64,000 bases of DNA from an uncultured Flavobacteriaceae bacterium (lineage in GTDB: Bacteria; Bacteroidota; Bacteroidia; Flavobacteriales; Flavobacteriaceae), in assembly GCA_947494715.1 (NCBI GenBank), contig CANLWG010000008.1, positions 62,001-126,000 on the forward strand, given 5' to 3'. Positions 16,794 to 25,032 of the stretch are shown here, one piece after another (the first letter of the stretch is position 1; each line of letters starts with the position of its first letter). The notes below the pieces were generated by a model. That model searched no databases, was not told where the DNA came from, and saw nothing but the letters and a program-made list of their open reading frames with translations. Position numbers and translations under genes: made by a program.

Positions 16794-17558
16794 ATGAAAA
16801 CTTTAGAAGGAAAAATAGCCTTGGTAACCGGAAGTAGCCGAGGTTTAGGCAAGGAAATGGCAATACAACTCTCTGAAAATGGTGCCAATATAGTGGTCAC
16901 TTACCACTCGGATAGGGAAGCTGCCAATAACACAGTAGCCCAAATTGAAAAAAGGGGCGGTAATGCTTTTGCATTGCAATTGGATACCGGGGAAGTGTCT
17001 TCTTTTGATGATTTTTTTAGCCGATTAAATATGGGATTAAAATCCAAATGGAATGCTCTAAACATTGATATTTTGGTAAATAATGCAGGCATTATTCCAC
17101 AGGCTCCAATAGCTTCTATGGATGAGAAGACCTTTGACAGGGTTACCAATATTCAATACAAAGGAGTGTTCTTCCTTACCCAGAAGGCGTTGAAACTCTT
17201 AAATAAAGATGGAAGGATTATAAACATCTCAACGGGGTTGGCAAGATTTAGCCTTCCAGGACATGCGGCCTATGCTGCGGCGAAGAGTGCCGTTGAGACG
17301 TTTACTAGATATTTGGCCAAAGAGCTGGGCCCCAAAAAAATCACGGTTAATGTGGTGGCTCCAGGAGCAATAAATACCGATGTTAATAGGGAGGCCTTTA
17401 AAAATCCACAAGTATCCGGATTTATTTCACAAATGACCGCCCTGGGCAGGGTAGGTGAGTCCGAAGACATTGGAGGTGTGGTTTCCTTTTTGGCCTCGGA
17501 TGAAGCCCGATGGATTACCGGTCAGCGTATTGAGGTTTCCGGAGGAATGTTTCTATAA
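16794..17558 (+). CDS. SDR family oxidoreductase
   Basis: A 254-residue classical short-chain dehydrogenase/reductase. The cofactor motif TGSSRGLG is at residues 12-19, NNAG at 96-99, catalytic Ser146 in INIS, and YAAAK gives Tyr160 and Lys164. The C-terminus ITGQRIEVSGGMFL is typical of 3-oxoacyl-ACP-reductase-like SDRs. Substrate unknown. It lies downstream of an AraC regulator. The gap between them holds a variant -7 element CATCTTTG (16749-16756) and, just upstream, an imperfect inverted repeat CACCT-N10-AGGTG (16722-16741). Confidence 0.9.
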   Translation: MKTLEGKIALVTGSSRGLGKEMAIQLSENGANIVVTYHSDREAANNTVAQIEKRGGNAFALQLDTGEVSSFDDFFSRLNMGLKSKWNALNIDILVNNAGIIPQAPIASMDEKTFDRVTNIQYKGVFFLTQKALKLLNKDGRIINISTGLARFSLPGHAAYAAAKSAVETFTRYLAKELGPKKITVNVVAPGAINTDVNREAFKNPQVSGFISQMTALGRVGESEDIGGVVSFLASDEARWITGQRIEVSGGMFL

Positions 17559-17709
17559 ACAAACACCGTTTAGATAAACCGGAAAGGGAAGGATATTACC
17601 AGATGATCATTGAATCTGAAAGAAGGGAATTTAAAGAAGGTTTTTTTAAATTCCATGCCAAATTTGGATGGAAAACACTTTACTGGATTCCATGTGGATT
17701 ATATGTAAA

Positions 17710-17743
17710 CAGGCCCCTTGTGAAAACAAGGGGCCTGCTTTTT
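17710..17743 (+). terminator. Strong terminator between SDR and peroxiredoxin genes
   Basis: Perfect 12-pair stem CAGGCCCCTTGT / ACAAGGGGCCTG with a GAAA tetraloop, then CTTTTT. It lies between convergent genes, about 150 nt after the SDR stop. The minus-strand side has only a short T run, so it acts best on the plus strand. Confidence 0.85.
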
Positions 17744-17826
17744 ACAATTGTATTTCTTAAAAGGATAGCCCAAAATCCTGAAATCTAAATTGGACGGGCC
17801 AAACAGATAAATCCGAGAATTTCTTG

Positions 17827-18465
17827 TTACGCGGTTGGATCCGGTGTCATTCTAAGATAAGGTTTCACTTCTTCCACACCTTTGGTAAACATTTCCCTAG
17901 CTTGTTCAGTTGGGATGGCCGGACTTACCACAACATCTTGTCCGTGCTCCCAATTGGCAGGAGTGGCGACCTTATGGTACGCCGTCAATTGCAAGGAATC
18001 CACTACACGGAGGAGCTCATAAAAATTTCGCCCTGTAGAGGCAGGGTAAGTGAGTATCAACTTCACGGTCTTGTCCGGAGCAATGATGAATACCGAGCGT
18101 ACGGTAAGTTTGTCGTCCGCGTTTGGGTGGATCATGTCATATAATGTGGCCACTTTTCTGTCCTCATCGGCAATAATGGGAAAATTCACCGTGGTCTTTT
18201 CCACTTCATTGATGTCCTTGATCCATTCCGCATGGGACTCTGCCCCATCTACGCTCAATGCGATCATTTTTACATTGCGCTTGTCAAACTCATCCTTGAA
18301 TTTTGCTGCCGTTCCCAATTCCGTAGTACATACCGGGGTAAAATCTGCCGGATGGGAAAAAAGAATTCCCCAACTATCGCCCAAATAATCATAAAAATTT
18401 ACGGTTCCTTGAGAAGTTTCCGCAGTAAAATCAGGGGCGGTATCGCCCAATCGTATTGTAGCCAT
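17827..18465 (-). CDS. 1-Cys peroxiredoxin (Prx6 type)
   Basis: A 212-residue thiol peroxidase that reduces peroxides. The peroxidatic Cys46 lies in HPADFTPVCTTELG. The long C-terminal region (NWEHGQDVVVSPAIPTEQAREMF) is the Prx6/1-Cys form, and no resolving cysteine in a CxxC or VCP motif is present. The open frame extends to 18525, but MATIRLGDTAPDF is the family N-terminus. A -7 element TAATTTTG lies on the minus strand at 18512-18519, giving a leader of about 45 nt. Confidence 0.93.
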   Translation of the reverse strand: MATIRLGDTAPDFTAETSQGTVNFYDYLGDSWGILFSHPADFTPVCTTELGTAAKFKDEFDKRNVKMIALSVDGAESHAEWIKDINEVEKTTVNFPIIADEDRKVATLYDMIHPNADDKLTVRSVFIIAPDKTVKLILTYPASTGRNFYELLRVVDSLQLTAYHKVATPANWEHGQDVVVSPAIPTEQAREMFTKGVEEVKPYLRMTPDPTA

Positions 18466-18618
18466 ATCCTGTATTTTTAGGTTGTTAATTTTATTGTAGT
18501 ACAAAATTATTGGATTAAATAGCAATCCCTTATTTTTTTGGTTAAAAATCTATTAAAGTTTAGTGCTATTTTCAATATGCAAGCCATGGTTTTATTTCGG
18601 ATAGAATATGATCTTCTC

Positions 18619-18626
18619 TATCTTTG
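18619..18626 (+). promoter_or_regulatory. -7 element next to the DinB start codon
   Basis: TATCTTTG, an exact TAnnTTTG match ending 5 nt before the ATG at 18632. This rules out the in-frame ATG at 18608 and predicts an mRNA with almost no leader. Confidence 0.5.
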
Positions 18627-18631
18627 TTTTC

Positions 18632-19174
18632 ATGGAAAAGATTGATATAGAAAAACTGCGTTACCCGATAGGACATTTTGTATTTCCAGATAACTTTGAT
18701 GGTACAATTATCGAAAATTGGATTTTGGAATTGGAGGCCTTTCCCCAAAAATTGAAGCTTCTGGTAAAGAATCTTTCCGATGAACAATTGGATACAGTAT
18801 ACAGACCAGACGGATGGACCGTAAGACAGGTCGTCCACCATGTTTCGGACAGTCACCACAACAGTTATATGCGTTTTAAATGGGCATTGACAGAAGATCG
18901 ACCTATAATCAAGGCATATGATGAAAAGGCATGGGCCGATTTATTGGATACCAGGACAGGGCCAATTGAAATGTCGTTGGACCATTTAAGTGCTGTACAT
19001 GTCAAATTGGTCTATTTGTTAAGAAGGCTTTCTCCAGAAGACTTGGAGAGGACGTTTATCCATCCTGAAGGCAAGGCCGAAACGTCGTTAAAAGAGAATA
19101 TAGGAAGGTATGTGTGGCACGGCAACCATCATTATACACACATAAAAAACCTTTTGAAGAGAAACAATTGGTAG
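18632..19174 (+). CDS. DinB/YfiT family putative metal-dependent hydrolase
   Basis: A 180-residue four-helix DinB-superfamily protein of the YfiT (BstA-like) group. It starts MEKIDIEKLRYPIGHFVFP. The metal-binding histidines are visible in TVRQVVHHVSDSHHNSYMRFK and near the end in YVWHGNHHYTHI. Relatives include bacillithiol S-transferases of Gram-positive bacteria. Bacteroidota also use bacillithiol in part, so a thiol-transfer role is possible but unproven. The start is chosen because a -7 element overlaps the region just upstream. Confidence 0.87.
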   Translation: MEKIDIEKLRYPIGHFVFPDNFDGTIIENWILELEAFPQKLKLLVKNLSDEQLDTVYRPDGWTVRQVVHHVSDSHHNSYMRFKWALTEDRPIIKAYDEKAWADLLDTRTGPIEMSLDHLSAVHVKLVYLLRRLSPEDLERTFIHPEGKAETSLKENIGRYVWHGNHHYTHIKNLLKRNNW

Positions 19175-19210
19175 GTTCTTTCGCGGATCCATGGAGGAGC
19201 TAGGGCTGGA

Positions 19211-19732
19211 CTAAATTGTTTTATACAGTATAAGCATCTGTCGCTCACTTTTCAAAACATTTGAAAACTCCAATACCCTTTCCCTAAGAATTTCAAACCC
19301 GTTTTTCAGATAAAAATTTAGCGCAGGACCCTTTTTCATGGTATCCAGCCAAAGTATTTTTTTATTTAATTTCTTGGCCTTGTTTTCAACAAAATTCAAT
19401 ACTTCGGTGCCGATACCCTTACCAGAATATTCCTTTAGGATATAAAGCTTCTCCAATAAGAACGCTTCTTTGGAAGTGTAGGGTGCAATCTCGGAATGTA
19501 CTATCGCTTTAAAAATACCTACAGGTAATGTTCCGTTGTAAATAATGAAATGTTCATCGTTAGGATGTGCCATTTCCTGGTCAAGAACATTCTGGGTAAA
19601 ACTAGAGTCTATATAGGGCGTGGGGTCTTTATCTTCCCAGAGGTGCAGATAGTATTGTCTATACGATTGGATTCCAATCTCACAGTACAAATCAAAAAAC
19701 TCTCGGGTCAATGCAATTATGGAAATGTCCAT
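19211..19732 (-). CDS. GNAT family N-acetyltransferase
   Basis: A 173-residue acetyl-CoA-dependent acetyltransferase fold protein. Motif A is LYILKEYSGKGIGTEVLNFVE, with the Q/RxxGxG/A-like SGKGIG, followed by KILWLDTMKKGPALNFYLKNGFEI, the usual beta5-alpha4 region with FYLKNGF. Substrate unknown. The cupin gene ends 3 nt upstream and a thioredoxin-like gene lies 15 nt further upstream, so the three are probably co-transcribed. Confidence 0.88.
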   Translation of the reverse strand: MDISIIALTREFFDLYCEIGIQSYRQYYLHLWEDKDPTPYIDSSFTQNVLDQEMAHPNDEHFIIYNGTLPVGIFKAIVHSEIAPYTSKEAFLLEKLYILKEYSGKGIGTEVLNFVENKAKKLNKKILWLDTMKKGPALNFYLKNGFEILRERVLEFSNVLKSERQMLILYKTI

Positions 19733-19735
19733 GAA

Positions 19736-20059
19736 CTAGGTTTCCTTTTCCCCTCCTTCAGGGCCATAGAAAAGTACCCAAGTAGCAAAATCCTCGGTGA
19801 AGTTTTCAAAACGATGCTCCGTTCCTGCAGGGACAAAAAGGAAATCACCTGGGGAAAAATCCGTACGGACCCCACCATTCAAAAATTCACCGCTCCCAGA
19901 AATTACAATATATACTTCGTCTCGGGTATGTGGTTTTTGTAAATCGATTTTTTTGGGCTTATAGACTTCTACGGCCAAAGTGCCGTGCTCAAAAAGGTTC
20001 AAAAAAAGTGATTCCGATTCTGCCAGTCTGGCCAACGCATCTTGGGTGTCAATTTTCAT
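19736..20059 (-). CDS. Small cupin domain protein
   Basis: A 107-residue single-domain cupin. The metal-site motifs are PHTRDEVYIVISGSGEF (cupin motif 1) and GDFLFVPAGTEHRFENF (motif 2), with the His, Glu and His ligands present. Small cupins bind metal and act as enzymes or ligand binders; none can be named here. It is the middle gene of a minus-strand trio with a thioredoxin-like protein and a GNAT acetyltransferase. Confidence 0.88.
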   Translation of the reverse strand: MKIDTQDALARLAESESLFLNLFEHGTLAVEVYKPKKIDLQKPHTRDEVYIVISGSGEFLNGGVRTDFSPGDFLFVPAGTEHRFENFTEDFATWVLFYGPEGGEKET

Positions 20060-20074
20060 TTCAGGAAATTTAAG

Positions 20075-20635
20075 TCAAGTGTCTGCCCATTTAATATTGC
20101 AGCCTATACTAGGTTTTTGAGACGTATCGATTTTTTTTCCCTCTAAAAGAGCATCCATCGCATTTCTAAGGTCCTTTCCGGTTAACGGTATTCCATTACC
20201 AGGGCGGGAGTCGTCCAACTGTCCGCGGTACACAAGTTGCAGATTGTCATCAAAAAGATAAAAATCAGGCGTACAGGCAGCGTCGTAGGCCTTCGCTATT
20301 TCCTGTGTCTCGTCATAAAGATAAGGGAAGGAGTATCCTTCTTGTTCAGCCGTATCTTTCATTAAATCAGGGGCATCCTGAGGATAATTCTCAACATCGT
20401 TACTGGAGATGGCGATAAATCCTATACCTCTTTTTTGATATTCCTGACCTAGTTTTGAAATCTCAGGATTTACATGCTTTACAAAGGGACAATGGTTGCA
20501 GATGAACATGATGACGGTTCCCTTATCACCTTTTAAATCCCGAAGGCTCAAGTTTTTTTCGGTCATGGTATCCATTAAACTGAATTCAGGGGCTATGGTG
20601 CCCAGAGGCAACATATTACTGGGAGTACTGGCCAT
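20075..20635 (-). CDS. Thioredoxin-like redoxin (AhpC/TSA superfamily)
   Basis: A 186-residue cytoplasmic thioredoxin-fold protein. The redox pair is C46 and C49 in MFICNHCPFVKHV, followed by a thioredoxin cis-Pro region in ACTPDFYLFD. The family is common beside stress genes and is probably a thiol-disulfide or peroxide-handling enzyme. The frame is open to 20791, but MASTPSNMLPLGTIAPEF is the domain start. A -7 element TAACTTTG on the minus strand at 20704-20711 gives a 65-nt leader. It heads the trio with cupin and GNAT genes. Confidence 0.87.
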   Translation of the reverse strand: MASTPSNMLPLGTIAPEFSLMDTMTEKNLSLRDLKGDKGTVIMFICNHCPFVKHVNPEISKLGQEYQKRGIGFIAISSNDVENYPQDAPDLMKDTAEQEGYSFPYLYDETQEIAKAYDAACTPDFYLFDDNLQLVYRGQLDDSRPGNGIPLTGKDLRNAMDALLEGKKIDTSQKPSIGCNIKWADT

Positions 20636-20886
20636 TTTGTAGAGTTTTTTCGTTTTTGTCGCCCTTTGAATATGTCCAAGGACGGTGAAAATATATTTCA
20701 TATCAAAGTTAAAAAGAATTTTACCGACCTTGTGTTTTGACAAACTAATATTAAATTCAAAATGTGTAAATAGGAGTGATGCAGAAAACATATATCCTCA
20801 TCTTTGGCTATTGGCAGTAGGATAGTTATATCGAAAAATTGAATTTTTGCGAATCCGGATCGGAGAACGGAAAAAGAAAGATTAAT

Positions 20887-21921
20887 TTGAAGAAAATTGG
20901 TTATAACCTCATAAAAGTATGGATACAATGTGGATTACATCTATACTTTTCCAAAATTAAGGTCCATGGTCTTGAAAACGTTCCGAGAGACAAGCCGGTG
21001 CTTTTTCTGGCCAATCATCAAAGTGCATTATTGGATGTCTTGCTCATTGCCATAGACTGCAATCGCAAGCCTTATTTTCTGACTCGGGCCGATGTATTTA
21101 AAAGACCTTTGCTGAAAAAGCTTTTTAGTTTTCTGCAGATGATACCTATTTATCGGATTCGCGATGGAAGGGAATCCCTAAAGAACAATGCGATGGTATT
21201 TGATCGTTGTGCACATTTGTTAGGCAATGAAAAGGCCATACTGATGTTCCCGGAGGCCAATCATAGCCTAAAACGTAGGGTTAGACCTTTAAGCAAAGGT
21301 TTTACACGAATAGTATTCACTGCATTGCGACAAAATCCGGATTTGGATATCCGCTTGGTACCAGTAGGATTAAACTATCAAAATGCAGAAGGTTTCCCAG
21401 ATTCGACGGCTATTTATTTTGGCAAGGATATTCCTGTACAACGGTTTTATGTCGCCTCCGATTTAATTTCATCTACCCATATCATCAAAGAAGGGGTTTC
21501 GGAAGCATTAAAAAAGTTGACCACGCACATTGACGATGAAGCCTCGTACGATACAATTGTAAGGCGTTTAGATGAGGACAGGACAGATTATTTGAATCCA
21601 ACGAATGTCAATTCTAAATGGAAAAATTTAGAATCTCTGGAGACTCTTGAAAAGCGAAAATCGGAAAATAGGTTTCTCCGAATTGCTTTTTATACTTTTA
21701 ATTTCCCCATAATACTGTTTTGGAAAACTATTGTAAAACCCCGAGTTTGGGAACCTGAGTTCACAGCTACACTTAGATTTGGTTTCGCCCTTATTGGATA
21801 CCCGCTTTATTACTTGCTGTTATTTGCAGTGCTTATATTTTTATATGCCCCCATAACTGCCCTTGTCATAGTTTTAAGCATTTTTGTTTTTAATTGGGGG
21901 TATGTGAAGTTAGCTGGTTAG
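20887..21921 (+). CDS. PlsC-like lysophospholipid acyltransferase, TTG start
   Basis: A membrane-bound acyltransferase of about 344 residues for glycerolipid synthesis or remodelling. The catalytic motif NHQSALLD (family NHxxxxD) is followed by the acyl-acceptor block FPEANHSLKRRVRPLSKGF (FPEG-type) and VPVGLNY. Two or three C-terminal transmembrane helices follow (FGFALIGYPLYYLLLFAVLIFL). No ATG occurs near the domain start. TTG at 20887 gives MKKIGYNLIKVWIQ, which resembles the N-terminus I expect for homologues; TTG at 20839 is the longer alternative. The start is uncertain, the family is clear. Confidence 0.85.
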   Translation: MKKIGYNLIKVWIQCGLHLYFSKIKVHGLENVPRDKPVLFLANHQSALLDVLLIAIDCNRKPYFLTRADVFKRPLLKKLFSFLQMIPIYRIRDGRESLKNNAMVFDRCAHLLGNEKAILMFPEANHSLKRRVRPLSKGFTRIVFTALRQNPDLDIRLVPVGLNYQNAEGFPDSTAIYFGKDIPVQRFYVASDLISSTHIIKEGVSEALKKLTTHIDDEASYDTIVRRLDEDRTDYLNPTNVNSKWKNLESLETLEKRKSENRFLRIAFYTFNFPIILFWKTIVKPRVWEPEFTATLRFGFALIGYPLYYLLLFAVLIFLYAPITALVIVLSIFVFNWGYVKLAG

Positions 21922-21955
21922 GGATATCATCGTTTTTGGTTTCCTAGGCTTTGCA

Positions 21956-24487
21956 TTACATCATCCCACCGAAGAAAATGGCGTTCATCAGTAATTTGTT
22001 GGTACCATACCAAAATGCCCTGAAGTTTGTATTGTCCGTAAACACAATGACCCTGCCCTTGCCCAATTTTTGAACTTGAAAAGGCACACTCCCTTTTAAC
22101 ATCTCCAAATTCTCCTCGGAGATGTATCCGCTTAACAATGGGGCATCGGTGTATTGGATCGGATTGTTGTAGCTATCCTTATCCGGTTCAATAAAAATAT
22201 TCGTATTTCGAAAGAGTGCCAATCGATTATTTTTGTACCCATAGTTAATAGGATGTGACCTATCCAGTTTGGTCTGGAAAATGGCCCCGCCAGTTACCTG
22301 AGCACCTTTAAAATCATTTTTTGCTCCAAACGAAACACTTTTGGCGACCAAAGTATCCTTTCGGAATTTTAGTTTTATGAGCTCATTTTTTTCAAACCAT
22401 TCGGCTATGGTTCTATAGCCTATTAGAGTTCCACCTTCCATTACCCAATCCTTTAGATTCTGGGCGCTTTTTTCGGCCAAGGCCATGCTAGTACCGCTAG
22501 AACTCGGTATGATTAAGTCCGTATATTTTGTCAAATCCACCTTTTCCAAATAGGAAACATCTATTTTGGTGATTTTCATATCATATCGGGTATCGAACAA
22601 ATGCCAGATTTCACCCGCATCATACGAACGTACCCCTTCACCGACCAAGATGGCCACTTTTTGTTTTTTAAGGGGGTCAAAGTCGTTACTGCCCAAATCT
22701 ATTCCTTTGGTAAGCCCTGTGTTGACAGCTGCTATGTGCACTTTACTTTTTTGTGCCACCGTACTTAAAAATTCATGGAGTTCCTTCGGTTGCAATTCCT
22801 GATTCTGAACAGGGATCATTATGGTTCCATAGTCATATTGCTTGTCTTCTAAAGAAAAAGGATATTTGGCGACTTTGGCGCGCAGCCCTTTTTCCAATAT
22901 CATATTAAGGGCCTTGGGGGTATAATACTCGTGCCATTCAAAAAGATAGGCATAATTGCTATGTGCATTGACACTTCCCGATAAATCGACAAGTTCAGTT
23001 ACTTCGGAACCTATACTTTCCAGTGTGTTGACTTCTGCATAGTCTACATTAAAGGCCAACGGGAAGGTCCAGGCAGATACATCATAGAACAAGCTGTCCA
23101 AAAATGTGGTCCGTTTTTCGAACATGGCTTTTATAAGGCGATGATTTTTTTGGCGCATTGGTACTACATAACCATATCCCTTGTCATAGCGCTTCCCGTT
23201 TAATGTTACGTCATTGGCCAATTCATGAAATTTTATGTTGTGCCGATGAAGAACTTCGGCTAGATGCCAAGCCTTGGAAGCATCCTTGCTGTCCCCGAAA
23301 ACAATAGCCTGGGTTTTTCTACGGGATGCTTCGTTCCTTGCACTATTATAAAAATCGCGCTGATAATCCAGGATTTTGATTCGCATGTTTTTCGCTGCCT
23401 CTATGGTGGAGAGTGCGGTAGTAAATTGGTTGCGGATTGTAAAGGGAAAGGTTAGGATGCCATTTTCGGTCTCTTGGATATGCCCTCGGGAACTGCCCTG
23501 CTCAAAAAGAATTCCAATGCTTCCGTTAACATCCGGGAAGGTGGAGCCTTTTCCATAATAGTAATCGTCATAGTTCTCTTCAGAATAGTACAACGACCCA
23601 ATTTTGTCCAAAGCCTTGGCATGATACGTTCCAATTTCTGCTGTAAGCTCTTGATTCAATTCTGGTGTTAAGGGATGTACCCTTGTAGGTTCTCCCGGCT
23701 GAAAAAAGAAAGTGGAATTCGTACCCATCTCATGGTGATCTGTTAAGATGTTTGGCAACCATTTATGAAATGTACGTATACGTGCGCGACTTTCCGGCAA
23801 TTGAACGGGTAACCAGTCGCGGTTCATATCAAACCAGTAGTGGTTGGTACGCCCACCGGGCCACACCTCATGGTATTCCCTTTCGTTATTGTCGGCATTT
23901 AGGTTCTGGCTTTTGTTGGTATTGGCCCAATAAGCAAAACGCTGTAGGCCATCCGGATTGAAGGAGGGGTCCAATAAAATGACCAAGTTGTCCAAGGTCT
24001 CTTCGATTTCGGGCCCTTCGGCCGCTGCCAAATAGTAGGCATAAGCCAATGATGCATTAGACCCGCTGGGTTCATTACCGTGTATGGAAAATCCTTGGTA
24101 GACTACCAGGGGCATTTTTTCTGTACTCAAGGAGCTTCCTCCTACTTCGGTCAAAGCAAGATGTTCCTGTCTGATCTTCTCAATGTTCCTATGGTTTTTC
24201 GGAGAGGTAATAGAGAGTAATAAAATCGGCCGCCCTTCAAAGGTTTCGCCCCTATTCTCAATGGTTATGCGTTCACTTGTTTTGGCCAAGGTCTGCATAT
24301 AAAACATAAGCTTGTCATGGGTTACATGCCATTCACCCACTTCATGACCAATAATTTCTTTTGGGGTGGGAATATCCTCTTTATAGCTTATGCCTTGGGG
24401 GAGGTAGTAGTTCAAGTCCAAGGATTCCTGGGACATACAGGTTAGATAAGCAAAAAGGAGCAAAAATAAAGGTATAGCTGTTCTCAT
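21956..24487 (-). CDS. Large secreted M14 zinc carboxypeptidase
   Basis: An 843-residue exported metallopeptidase. The signal peptide is MRTAIPLFLLLFAYLTCMSQ. The zinc site begins with IHGNEPSG (His136, Glu139), continues with DPSFNPDGLQRF and the third ligand in ILTDHHEMG. The catalytic Glu region is GILFEQGSSRG. About 450 further residues include a glutamine-amidotransferase-like region near the end (LIGYRTIAEWF, GKGRVIVFTDNTNFRAFW). Flavobacteria carry several of these long M14 proteins, probably for peptide feeding. A -7 element TATTTTTG lies 23 nt upstream of the start (24511-24518, minus strand). Confidence 0.92.
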   Translation of the reverse strand: MRTAIPLFLLLFAYLTCMSQESLDLNYYLPQGISYKEDIPTPKEIIGHEVGEWHVTHDKLMFYMQTLAKTSERITIENRGETFEGRPILLLSITSPKNHRNIEKIRQEHLALTEVGGSSLSTEKMPLVVYQGFSIHGNEPSGSNASLAYAYYLAAAEGPEIEETLDNLVILLDPSFNPDGLQRFAYWANTNKSQNLNADNNEREYHEVWPGGRTNHYWFDMNRDWLPVQLPESRARIRTFHKWLPNILTDHHEMGTNSTFFFQPGEPTRVHPLTPELNQELTAEIGTYHAKALDKIGSLYYSEENYDDYYYGKGSTFPDVNGSIGILFEQGSSRGHIQETENGILTFPFTIRNQFTTALSTIEAAKNMRIKILDYQRDFYNSARNEASRRKTQAIVFGDSKDASKAWHLAEVLHRHNIKFHELANDVTLNGKRYDKGYGYVVPMRQKNHRLIKAMFEKRTTFLDSLFYDVSAWTFPLAFNVDYAEVNTLESIGSEVTELVDLSGSVNAHSNYAYLFEWHEYYTPKALNMILEKGLRAKVAKYPFSLEDKQYDYGTIMIPVQNQELQPKELHEFLSTVAQKSKVHIAAVNTGLTKGIDLGSNDFDPLKKQKVAILVGEGVRSYDAGEIWHLFDTRYDMKITKIDVSYLEKVDLTKYTDLIIPSSSGTSMALAEKSAQNLKDWVMEGGTLIGYRTIAEWFEKNELIKLKFRKDTLVAKSVSFGAKNDFKGAQVTGGAIFQTKLDRSHPINYGYKNNRLALFRNTNIFIEPDKDSYNNPIQYTDAPLLSGYISEENLEMLKGSVPFQVQKLGKGRVIVFTDNTNFRAFWYGTNKLLMNAIFFGGMM

Positions 24488-24575
24488 ATAAAACCTAAAT
24501 TAATAGATACCAAAAATAAAAAACGACCCTTTGTCCGAAGAGCCGTTATCAAACTATTATTAAGATACACTTGAT

Positions 24576-24947
24576 TTAAATATCATCAAAATCTACATCT
24601 GTGAAGCTTTCCGCGGATTTTATTTCTCCATTCTCACTGGGCTCTTCTTTTTTAAAGTCTTTTTGATGACGCTCGGAAATTACTTCGGAACCTTTTTCAT
24701 CAAAAATAAAATCCATCATTTCCTCAACATTTTCCCTGAAAGCTTGAAAATCCTCTTTATAGAGGTATATCTTGTGCTTTTTATAATGGAAAGAACCGTC
24801 ATCATGTGTGAACTTTTTACTTTCCGTAATAGTCAGATAATAGTCCCCGGCCTTAGTGCTTCTTACATCAAAAAAATAGGTTCTTCTGCCCGCCCTTAAA
24901 ACCTTGGAATGGATTTCTTCCTGATCCATTAGTTCTCTCTCGCTCAT
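24576..24947 (-). CDS. DUF3276 / PUR-type nucleic-acid-binding protein
   Basis: A 123-residue protein of the DUF3276 family, the bacterial PUR-alpha-like fold that binds single-stranded DNA or RNA. The domain spans about residues 10-95: KVLRAGRRTYFFDVRSTKAGDYYLTITE, then the mirrored half with HKIYLYKEDFQAFRENVEEMMDFI. The acidic tail ending FTDVDFDDI is unstructured. The gene lies 85 nt downstream of the ABC exporter gene on the same strand. In Borrelia the relative BpuR regulates translation; here the role is unknown. Confidence 0.9.
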   Translation of the reverse strand: MSERELMDQEEIHSKVLRAGRRTYFFDVRSTKAGDYYLTITESKKFTHDDGSFHYKKHKIYLYKEDFQAFRENVEEMMDFIFDEKGSEVISERHQKDFKKEEPSENGEIKSAESFTDVDFDDI

Positions 24948-25032
24948 TTTGTGTAGTTTATAGTTGTTAAATAAATGGTATTAATCCTTCAAAAATGTGA
25001 AAAAAATGGGAATAAGGCAACAATTTGGTTGT

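Noticed and set aside
17603-17788. Plus-strand 61-codon frame between SDR and peroxiredoxin
   Set aside because: The frame reads straight through a perfect 12-pair terminator, so it is not a gene. A near-palindrome TTCCATGCCAAATTTGGATG within it is probably only a transcript hairpin.
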